Shown here piece by piece: positions 16,702-23,607 of a stretch of DNA of 46,976 nt. The DNA is from Litorimonas sp964511495 (lineage in GTDB: Bacteria > Pseudomonadota > Alphaproteobacteria > Caulobacterales > Maricaulaceae): assembly GCA_964511495.1 (NCBI GenBank), contig CAZEFT010000022.1, positions 1 through 46,976 of the forward strand, given 5' to 3'. The notes under the pieces were generated by a model, which did no database searches, was not told the origin of the DNA, and saw only the letters and a list, made by a program, of their open reading frames with translations. The stretch's first letter is position 1. Each line of letters opens with the position of its first letter. The translations under genes were made by a program, and so were the position numbers.

Positions 16702-16811
16702 AATTTCTCCTTTTCGGAACGAAATTTCTGTGGCTACATTCCTAATACATGTGCTTCGTTGAAAGCTGTACTAGACATTTAACGCATGGCGACCCAGAAA
16801 GCTCCCCGAAT

Positions 16812-17525
16812 ATGAATGTTCTGTCTTATAATATTCAAGCCGGAATCGGGGCGCAGAAGTTCTCTGATTATATCTTGAAAGGCCATCGTCAATTTATTGA
16901 CGTTAAAGCGAAACGACATAATTTATCACGTATTGCTGAGTTTATCGCTCAATTTGATATTGTGTGTTTACAGGAAGTCGATTTAGGGGGGCGTCGCGCC
17001 GGATTTACTTCGCAAGTTGATATTTTACGAAAAGAGTCAGGCCTCGAATTTTCCGCGACACAAATTAATCGCCAGGTCGGAAAAACATCCATTCACGGCA
17101 ATATAATTTTGTCGAGAAAGCCGATTGAGGCTGTGGAAGATCATAAATTGCCGGGGCGTATTCCGGGCCGCGGAAAACTCATGGCCCGGGTCGACGGGCT
17201 TTGCATTGTGAATACACATCTAAGCTTAAATGCGGCCGCGCAGACAGCGCAATTGCGTTATATCGAAGATGTGGTGAAGGCCGAGACTTCGCCTCTATTA
17301 GTATTAGGTGATTTTAATTGCGCGCCTCAGGCCCATCATCTGGAAAAATTCGCCGAGGGGACCGGATTGAAATTACTCACCAATACGGATCATAAAACCT
17401 ATCCGGCGTGGAAACCTAAACACGCCTATGATCATATTCTTGGCTCCAAGAGATTTAAGAGGGCCAAGCCCAAAGTGCATGATGTGACACTGTCTGACCA
17501 TCGGCCTATTTCTGTCTCAATTTGA
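16812..17525 (+). CDS. Endonuclease/exonuclease/phosphatase-family hydrolase
   Basis: 237 residues from ATG 16812, where the conserved domain begins (MNVLSYNIQAGIG). A longer frame from 16749 adds 21 unconserved residues, and neither start has a strong ribosome-binding site. EEP-family motifs appear in order: Asn7 in SYNIQ, CLQEVD, NTHLSL, LGDFNCAP and the terminal SDHRPISV. No signal peptide is visible at the chosen start. Members cleave phosphodiester bonds in nucleic acids or lipids; the cardiolipin synthase next door makes a lipid role worth considering, but the substrate is not evident. Confidence 0.78.
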   Translation: MNVLSYNIQAGIGAQKFSDYILKGHRQFIDVKAKRHNLSRIAEFIAQFDIVCLQEVDLGGRRAGFTSQVDILRKESGLEFSATQINRQVGKTSIHGNIILSRKPIEAVEDHKLPGRIPGRGKLMARVDGLCIVNTHLSLNAAAQTAQLRYIEDVVKAETSPLLVLGDFNCAPQAHHLEKFAEGTGLKLLTNTDHKTYPAWKPKHAYDHILGSKRFKRAKPKVHDVTLSDHRPISVSI

Positions 17526-17538
17526 ACAGTGATTAAGT

Positions 17539-17570
17539 AACCCATCGTTTCAAATTTGAAACGATGGGTT
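17539..17570. terminator. Perfect 32-nt palindrome between convergent genes
   Basis: AACCCATCGTTTCAAA is followed directly by its exact reverse complement, between the convergent EEP hydrolase and isocitrate lyase genes. As RNA it forms a long stem from either strand. T-runs at the stem ends are weak, so it is probably a bidirectional terminator or mRNA-end stabiliser. A protein site is less likely given the position. Confidence 0.6.
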
Positions 17571-17607
17571 GGTCAGTAATAGAAGATTTTAAAAAATACG
17601 GATTGGG

Positions 17608-19197
17608 TTAGGCCGCATTTTCAAACTGGTTCATCGTGTTGTGTTCACCGCCGGCTTTCAAGGCGCGATCCCCGCCTGTCATTTCTTTGAAATCATCACC
17701 GAGATTAGAGCCGACTTCGTGCTGATGTTTAACGGCAGAGACATTGCGGCGAATTTCTTCGCGTTGAATTTCTTTGACATAAGCCAGCATTTTCTGCTCC
17801 CCAAAATAGCCTTCTGAAAGGTCATTCATCATTTTGGCTGTCCCATGGAAGGTCGGCAAAGTGATGAGATTGTGGAATACACCGGCTTCGCGTGCGATGT
17901 CCGTTTGGAAATTTTGCAAACGGCGATCGGCTTCTAAGCCGAGCGGGTCTTCATCATAGGCCGCAGACATAAGCTGCGTATTATCCGGGTAATCCCCGGC
18001 TTCAATTGTGCCTGCTGCCAACCAATCTTCACGCACTTGTTTGCGCAGGTTGAGCGTCCAGTTAAAGGACGGGCTGTTATTATAGGTCAGCTTGGCGTGG
18101 GGGGCCTTTTCCCGAATACGACGGACCATGCCGGCAATTTGCGCCACATTCGGCGTCGCCGTTTCAATCCAGAGTAAGTCAGCCCCGCCTTCATTCAGAC
18201 TTGCAATGCAGTCTTCCACAACACGTGCTTCGCCTGTGCCTTCGCGGAATTTAAACAAACCATTAGGCAAGCGTGTCGGCTTACAAAGCTGACCGTCCAA
18301 TTGAATAGCAATGTCGCCATTTTCTAATTGGTTTAAATCTGAGACAGGGGTCGTCTCTAGCCATTTATTATATTCGGCGGCATGATCGCCAGCCTCACGC
18401 GAGACCGGAATTTTTTGTGTCAGACCGGCCCCGAGGGAGTCAGTGCGCGCGACGATAACGCCGTCCGTCACGCCGAGTTCTTCAAAAGCCATACGCACGG
18501 CGCGGAGTTTCTCAATAAAGTCCTCACGCGGAACGGTGACTTTACCGTCCTGATGGCCGCATTGCTTGGCGTCGGATACCTGATTTTCAATTTGAATACA
18601 GCAGGCCCCCGCTTTGATCATTTCCTTCGCCAGAAGATAGGTCGCATGCACATTGCCGAAACCAGCATCAATATCGGCGATAATCGGACGAACATAGCTC
18701 TCGAAACCATCAATCTTTGCTATGACGGCTTCACGATTATCCGTGGTTTTTAATTCGGCAAATAGGTCATTCAAATCAACCTCATCGGCTTGGCGCAAGC
18801 TAGTGTAAATTTCTTGAATGAGATCCACAACGGATGTTTTTTCATGCATGGATTGATCAGGTAAATGACCGAAACGGTTGCGAAGGCCTGCGACCATCCA
18901 TCCAGAAAGATAAACGTAAGCGCGATCAAGCGTGCCTTTTTGGCGTTTAATTGCCCGCATCATTTGTTGTGCATGAAAGCCGGACCAACAGCCCAGAGAT
19001 TGTGTGAAATCACCACTATTTGCATCATAACGGGCCATGTCGGTACGCATGACTTTGGCCATAGCTTTGGCAATGTCCAAATGCGTTTCATAGGTGTTTT
19101 GCGTTTTTAACTGCGCCAAATCCTCCAGATTTATTCCGGCCGGAGCCCCTTGCGGGTAGCGGGTTCGTAACGTTTCAAGTGTTTCTGAATAAGTCAT
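17608..19197 (-). CDS. aceA: Isocitrate lyase
   Basis: 529 residues, matching the longer isocitrate lyases of Pseudomonas type. The catalytic signature reads KQCGHQDGKVTVPREDF with Cys213 and His215 (KKCGH in the E. coli enzyme). Substrate and Mg2+ residues are supported by IIADIDAGFGN, ARTDSLGA and TYNNSPSFNW. It splits isocitrate into glyoxylate and succinate, bypassing CO2 loss during growth on C2 compounds. It starts 3 bp after the malate synthase stop, and its ribosome-binding site (AAAGGA) overlaps that stop, so the two form an aceB-aceA operon. The palindrome at 17539-17570 ends the unit. Confidence 0.95.
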   Translation of the reverse strand: MTYSETLETLRTRYPQGAPAGINLEDLAQLKTQNTYETHLDIAKAMAKVMRTDMARYDANSGDFTQSLGCWSGFHAQQMMRAIKRQKGTLDRAYVYLSGWMVAGLRNRFGHLPDQSMHEKTSVVDLIQEIYTSLRQADEVDLNDLFAELKTTDNREAVIAKIDGFESYVRPIIADIDAGFGNVHATYLLAKEMIKAGACCIQIENQVSDAKQCGHQDGKVTVPREDFIEKLRAVRMAFEELGVTDGVIVARTDSLGAGLTQKIPVSREAGDHAAEYNKWLETTPVSDLNQLENGDIAIQLDGQLCKPTRLPNGLFKFREGTGEARVVEDCIASLNEGGADLLWIETATPNVAQIAGMVRRIREKAPHAKLTYNNSPSFNWTLNLRKQVREDWLAAGTIEAGDYPDNTQLMSAAYDEDPLGLEADRRLQNFQTDIAREAGVFHNLITLPTFHGTAKMMNDLSEGYFGEQKMLAYVKEIQREEIRRNVSAVKHQHEVGSNLGDDFKEMTGGDRALKAGGEHNTMNQFENAA

Positions 19198-19200
19198 GTT

Positions 19201-20835
19201 TTATCCTTTCAAAAGGTCGTAAGCAGGGAGTGTCAAAAAATCAGGGAGGATTTTGGCTGTGGCCGTTTCAGTGAACAGTGTCGCCGCCTCTCCAAATCGT
19301 CCTTCGGCGAAAGCCTCTTCTCCCAATTCGGTTTGAAGCGCGCTCACCTGTTCAGCAAAGAGGCGGGCATAAAGACGGTCTGTCAGCGTTTCGCGAAACC
19401 CGCCTTCCATCTCAACGCTCGCGCCATGGCTGAGCCATTGCCAGATTTGCGTGCGGGAGATTTCAGCCGTTGCGGCATCTTCCATCAGATTATGAATAGG
19501 CACGGCACCGCGCCCCGTGAGCCAAGCCGCAATATAGCGAATGCCGACATCAATATTGGTGCGCACACCAGACTCTGTGATGGTTCCACTATGCGGGGCA
19601 ATCATGGCTTCATCAGTCACGAGAGGGCTTTGACGTTTCTTATGAATTTGATGCTTTGCCGGCATAATGTCATCGAAAACATCCAAAGCCACGGGGACGA
19701 GATCAGGGTGAGCCACCCATGTGCCGTCATGGCCAATGGACGCTTCGCGTGCTTTATCTGCACGGACTTTGTCAAAGGCTGCCTGATTGGCCGCTTCATC
19801 ATTTTTAATCGGGATTTGCGCCGCCATTCCGCCCATGGCATGGGCCCGGCGTTTATGGCAAACCTCGACCAAGCGGGTCGCATAGGCAGACAGGAAAGCG
19901 CGGTCCATACCGACTTGGGCGCGATCAGGCAGAAGGAATTGCTTATGATTTCGCAGCGTCTTGATGTAGCTGAAAATATAATCCCAACGGCCGCAATTCA
20001 GTCCTGTAATATGGTTGCGCAATACATAGAGGACTTCCTCCATTTGAAAGGCCGCCGGCAGGGTCTCGATCAAGACGGTGGATTTAATCGTGCCGTTCGG
20101 AATATCCAAAACCGCTTGTGCGAAGTTGAAGACATCATTCCAAAGGCGGGCTTCCTGATAGCTCTCGATTTTGGGCAGGTAGTAAAACGGCCCTTTTTGT
20201 GAGTCTGTCAGAATTTTCCCATTGTGGAAGATGTGCAGGCCGAAATCACAAAGGCTTGCACTCATGGGTTTGCCGTCGACCTGAATGTGACGCTCCTCCA
20301 AATGCCAGCCACGCGGGCGTACCAACATGGTGGCTGTGTCTTCGTTCAATCGGTAGGATTTCTTTTCTGTCTCTAGGCTGAGGTCATTTCGGGCGTAGTC
20401 ATACATATTGACTTGGCCGTCCATCATATTGACGAAGGTGGGGGAGCTGGCATCTTCAAAATCTGCCATGAACATTTTGGCCCCTGAATTTAGGGCATTG
20501 ATCATCATTTTCCGACTGACCGGGCCTGTAATTTCAACGCGGCGATCTTGTAGAGCCGGAGGGCAAGGGGCGACTTCCCAGACGGAATTACGCACATGTT
20601 TGGTTTCCAAGGGCTGTGTCGGCATTTCACCATCGTCGAAGCGCTCTTGTTGCAAGCGTCGATTATCGAGTAAAATGCGGCGTTGCGGCCCAAATCGCCT
20701 TTCAAGATCAGCCAGAAAGAGCAAAGCCTCCGGGGTTAATATATGCCCGTATTTTTCTGCCCCGTCATATTTGACTTTAGCCAGAACCCGATGACGCGGG
20801 ATAGGGCCGTCTGTATTGCTAGCGTGTGCGTTCAT
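19201..20835 (-). CDS. aceB: Malate synthase A
   Basis: 544 residues from ATG 20835, preceded by a GGAGAC at good spacing; an in-frame start 21 bases upstream lacks this. Family A motifs include SGAKMFMADFEDASSPTF, LPKIESYQEARLWNDVF, LIETLPAAFQMEEVLY, GLNCGRWDYIFSYIK and DGTWVAHPDL. It condenses glyoxylate with acetyl-CoA to malate, completing the shunt begun by the downstream isocitrate lyase. It is the first gene of the leftward operon, divergent from the RamB-like regulator. The intergenic region carries TTTACAAA/TTTGTAAA elements that probably bind that regulator. Confidence 0.94.
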   Translation of the reverse strand: MNAHASNTDGPIPRHRVLAKVKYDGAEKYGHILTPEALLFLADLERRFGPQRRILLDNRRLQQERFDDGEMPTQPLETKHVRNSVWEVAPCPPALQDRRVEITGPVSRKMMINALNSGAKMFMADFEDASSPTFVNMMDGQVNMYDYARNDLSLETEKKSYRLNEDTATMLVRPRGWHLEERHIQVDGKPMSASLCDFGLHIFHNGKILTDSQKGPFYYLPKIESYQEARLWNDVFNFAQAVLDIPNGTIKSTVLIETLPAAFQMEEVLYVLRNHITGLNCGRWDYIFSYIKTLRNHKQFLLPDRAQVGMDRAFLSAYATRLVEVCHKRRAHAMGGMAAQIPIKNDEAANQAAFDKVRADKAREASIGHDGTWVAHPDLVPVALDVFDDIMPAKHQIHKKRQSPLVTDEAMIAPHSGTITESGVRTNIDVGIRYIAAWLTGRGAVPIHNLMEDAATAEISRTQIWQWLSHGASVEMEGGFRETLTDRLYARLFAEQVSALQTELGEEAFAEGRFGEAATLFTETATAKILPDFLTLPAYDLLKG

Positions 20836-20874
20836 AACGTGTCTCCACAAGTTCAATTTTGTGAGTTCACGATA

Positions 20875-20974
20875 TTTACAAAAATAAGAGCGCGTCTATA
20901 AGTAACTGTAAATCAATGGGTATTTAAGTAATATTTGTAAAAACTGATTTGTATAAATTGTAAAAGTTGTAAAC
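20875..20974. promoter_or_regulatory. Cluster of TTTGTAAA-type elements between aceBA and its regulator
   Basis: The divergent region holds TTTACAAA (20875-20882), TTTGTAAA (20934-20941), TTTGTATAAA (20948-20957), TTGTAAAA (20958-20965) and GTTGTAAAC (20966-20974), the last touching the regulator's start codon. RamB of Corynebacterium binds a TTTGCAAA-like core, so these are good candidates for binding by the ScfR/RamB-type protein encoded next to them, with both autoregulation and aceBA control. The assignment is inference. Confidence 0.6.
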
Positions 20975-22441
20975 ATGCCAAACAGAGAAGAGAAATTATT
21001 GGTCGGGCCACGCTTACGGCGTTTTCGGCAAACCATGGGGCTTACGCAGTCGCGCATGGCGGAAGACCTTGGGATTTCAACCTCTTATCTGAATCTAATG
21101 GAACGTAATCAGAGGCCTCTCTCTGCCAAGGTCTTGCTCCGCATGGCGGAAATATATGATTTCGACATTTCCAATTTTACTGGTTCGGGGGACGCTCATC
21201 TCGTTGCCGAACTTTATGAAGCCTTTCGCGACCCGTTCTTTAAGGATGAGACCTTGTCCAAAAATGAGGCGGAAGACATTGTTAATACAAGCCCAGGCGC
21301 GGCACGCTCTTTTTTAAAACTTTACAACAAGCATCGAGAGCAGGCCCGCAGACAGGGGGCAGGGGCGGCTCTGGCTCTCGGGCCTGATACAGTTTCTAAC
21401 GATGCGCGCACGGGCGGCGAAGGTAATGATGAAAGCGCCACCGAGGCGGTAGAGTGGGTAAGGCGGTTTATTCACAAAGAACGCAATTATTTCCCGCGAC
21501 TGGATGCGGCGGCGGAGGCCTTATCCGAAGAATTAGGCCTGTCGAAACATCAACCGCATTTGGCTTTGACGGAACGCCTAAAGGACAAGCATGGTCTGAG
21601 CGTCAAAATCATGCCGATTGATGTGATGCCGCAAATGTTGCGTTATTTTGATCGTCACTCCAAACGCATAAACTTGTCAGAGTTGCTCCGCCAATCGGGC
21701 CGTCGTTTCCAACTCGCTTTCCAAATCGGCATGTTGGAACATCGTCCGCTTATTGATGACATTGTCAAAAAGGCCCAATTTTCCGGTGTAGAAGCACAAA
21801 GGCTTTTGCGCACCTCATTGGCCAATTATTTCGCGGCGGCGACGCTCATGCCCTATCGCCAATTTTTAAAAGAAGCAGAGAGTACAAAATATGACGTGGA
21901 TTTGCTCTCTCACAGGTTCGGGACGAGTTTCGAACAAACGGCTCACCGCTTAACAACATTGCAAAACCCTCAGGCGAGAGGGATTCCCTTTTTCTTTGTG
22001 CGTATTGATGTGGCCGGGAATATCTCTAAGCGCTTTTCATCGGGCCGCTTTCACATCAGTCAATTTGGCGGGGCCTGCCCCCTTTGGAATGTGCATGAAT
22101 GTTTTCAAACGCCGGGGAAGACCATTACGCAAATGGTGCAAATGCCGGATGAAACAACTTATTTTTCCATAGCGCGCATGGTGAGTCGAAGTGACGGGAC
22201 GTTTAACGCGCCGGAACAGAGACTCGCCATTGGTTTGGGGTGTGATGTCGCCTATGCACCGCGCCTGACTTACGCGCAGCATTATAATCTGGCAGAGGCT
22301 CGGCCTACACCCATTGGCGTGAATTGCTTCCTATGTGAGCGTCAACATTGCCGCCAACGCGCTCATGCCCCGTTGAATAAACGATTGAGTTTCGATGAGC
22401 GCGCGCGCGGCATGTCGCTTTACCGCTTTGACGACTCATAA
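20975..22441 (+). CDS. Short-chain fatty acyl regulator (ScfR/RamB family)
   Basis: 488 residues. A Cro/CI-type helix-turn-helix spans about residues 12-65 (LRRFRQTMGLTQSRMAEDLGISTSYLNLMERNQRPL), followed by an ImmA/IrrE-like region (about 190-310) and a C-terminal DUF2083-type domain ending in a Cys cluster, C451-x2-C454-x4-C459 (CFLCERQHCRQRA). The order matches RamB/PrpR-like regulators of acetate, propionate and glyoxylate-cycle genes. The ImmA-like part lacks a visible HExxH, so it should be a ligand-sensing rather than a protease domain. It is divergent from aceBA, its probable target. No strong ribosome-binding site precedes the ATG. Confidence 0.86.
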   Translation: MPNREEKLLVGPRLRRFRQTMGLTQSRMAEDLGISTSYLNLMERNQRPLSAKVLLRMAEIYDFDISNFTGSGDAHLVAELYEAFRDPFFKDETLSKNEAEDIVNTSPGAARSFLKLYNKHREQARRQGAGAALALGPDTVSNDARTGGEGNDESATEAVEWVRRFIHKERNYFPRLDAAAEALSEELGLSKHQPHLALTERLKDKHGLSVKIMPIDVMPQMLRYFDRHSKRINLSELLRQSGRRFQLAFQIGMLEHRPLIDDIVKKAQFSGVEAQRLLRTSLANYFAAATLMPYRQFLKEAESTKYDVDLLSHRFGTSFEQTAHRLTTLQNPQARGIPFFFVRIDVAGNISKRFSSGRFHISQFGGACPLWNVHECFQTPGKTITQMVQMPDETTYFSIARMVSRSDGTFNAPEQRLAIGLGCDVAYAPRLTYAQHYNLAEARPTPIGVNCFLCERQHCRQRAHAPLNKRLSFDERARGMSLYRFDDS

Positions 22442-22528
22442 TTTTGCATAACGGGTGGGAAAAAGAGACTGGTTCGCCGCATCTCATGCCTTTAGTCTTG
22501 AAGGTGATATGACGTAAATATGACAGCC

Positions 22529-22657
22529 TGTCGTCAATTTGTCACACAAATAGACCAATAAAATCATGGAATTATGATTTTTGTGACAGTTTTGTGTAAA
22601 ATGCGCCGGTGTTTTGTTGACAGTTTTGTAACATTCCTTGTAATAAAAGTGTCACAG
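22529..22657 (+). promoter_or_regulatory. Promoter region with repeated TGACAG/TGTCA elements
   Basis: A good sigma70-like promoter, TTGACA (22617-22622), 18-bp spacer and TAATAA (22641-22646), reads toward the TPR gene. It is embedded in repeats: TGTCGTCAATT-TGTCACACAAA (22529-22550, two 11-bp-spaced half-sites) and two direct copies of GACAGTTTTGT (22585-22595 and 22619-22629, 34 bp apart), plus GTGTCACAG at 22649-22657. The 11-bp periodicity of TGTCA resembles PhoB boxes. The regulator identity is unproven. Confidence 0.55.
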
Positions 22658-22734
22658 AGGTTAGGCGATTTGCATGTGTCCAACGGCATCAGATTGTAAA
22701 AATAAGACACGTTGGTGGTCAAAAGGATATCACC

Positions 22735-23319
22735 ATGAAAAAAACATTACTTACAAGTCTCGCTGTCATCACCCTCGGTATCACCTCTTCACATGCCACT
22801 GAAAGTGCTTCGGATAACACAGTTGCCGTAAGTTTGGCTGGTGTGAGTGCAGAGTCTCTGGGGAATTTGGAAAACTGCCTCAATTCAGATGTATCGATCG
22901 CGGCCAGCAAAGCCATTCGCGCTTGTTCCAAAGCCTATCGCGCATCCATTCCAAGCTATGAGGTGCGCTCGAAAATCTTGATGCGTCGGGGATTATTACA
23001 ACTCTCCGCCGGACGTTTTGATAAAGCGTCACGCGATTTTAAAACAGCGGCAAGGTTGAATAAGCAAAATGAATTTGCCTATCTGGGCCAAGGCTATGCG
23101 GCATTGCTAGAAAAAAATTACGATCAAGCGGCGCTTTATTTCGAAGATTGCAAAACGCACAATCAAGCTGCGCCTTTGGCAATGTACGGTCTCGGCATGG
23201 CGAAAGAGATGGAAGGCGATTATGAAGCGGCCCTCGCCAATTATAACAAAGCCTCAGACATGCGTCCGGAATGGGGTGCGCCTCAGGCTGAGATTAAGCG
23301 GGTGAAGGCCAAGCTCTAA
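22735..23319 (+). CDS. Exported TPR-repeat protein
   Basis: 194 residues with a signal peptide (MKKTLLTSLAVITLGITSSHA). From about residue 75 there are three TPR-like helix pairs (RSKILMRRGLLQLSAGRFDKASRDFKTAARL, EFAYLGQGYAALLEKNYDQAALYFEDCKTH, PLAMYGLGMAKEMEGDYEAALANYNKASDM). Two cysteines (NCLNS and RACSKAY) before the repeats could form a disulfide. TPR domains bind partner proteins in the periplasm. The start follows AAAAGGAT. It stands alone between the promoter above and a strong terminator at 23404. The repeat elements in its promoter resemble those before the beta-helix gene, suggesting shared control. No specific function is recognised. Confidence 0.75.
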   Translation: MKKTLLTSLAVITLGITSSHATESASDNTVAVSLAGVSAESLGNLENCLNSDVSIAASKAIRACSKAYRASIPSYEVRSKILMRRGLLQLSAGRFDKASRDFKTAARLNKQNEFAYLGQGYAALLEKNYDQAALYFEDCKTHNQAAPLAMYGLGMAKEMEGDYEAALANYNKASDMRPEWGAPQAEIKRVKAKL

Positions 23320-23403
23320 ACGCCTTAAAAGGCAAAAAATCTACCTAAGATATTGTTGTGCCACAGTAATTCGGCACAAAGCCAAAATAAGTGTGTTAAG
23401 AAC

Positions 23404-23432
23404 AGCCCCTTCGCTTGAAGGGGCTTTTTTTT
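23404..23432 (+). terminator. Rho-independent terminator after the TPR gene
   Basis: A 9-bp perfect stem (AGCCCCTTC and GAAGGGGCT) with a GCTT loop is followed by eight T residues (23425-23432). Confidence 0.93.
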
Positions 23433-23522
23433 CATGCGTATTTTATTGTGACAGAAACATAAAATTTTTGTCTCCAAACCGTCACAGAAGATTTAACGAG
23501 CTGACATACTCTCATTAAGCTA

Positions 23523-23559
23523 CTGTCATATTTTCCTGTCAATGCGCGCTCAGTATAGC
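23523..23559 (+). promoter_or_regulatory. Pho-box-like direct repeat and -10 before the beta-helix lipoprotein gene
   Basis: CTGTCAT (23523-23529) and CTGTCAA (23536-23542) form a direct repeat, followed 11 bp later by a -10-like TATAGC (23554-23559). Activator half-sites replacing the -35 in this way are typical of PhoB promoters, but the repeat period is 13 rather than 11 bp. More TGACA/GTCACAG copies lie upstream (23449-23510). The PhoB assignment is a hypothesis. Confidence 0.45.
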
Positions 23560-23607
23560 GCTGGCAGGAGATTCTCCTCAGCGCAAAATCAAGTAATGAG
23601 GATTATC

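Noticed and set aside
23341..23400. Possible small RNA or tRNA-like fold after the TPR gene
   Set aside because: Only a 5-bp GTGCC/GGCAC pairing is present; there is no acceptor stem, T-loop motif or own promoter.
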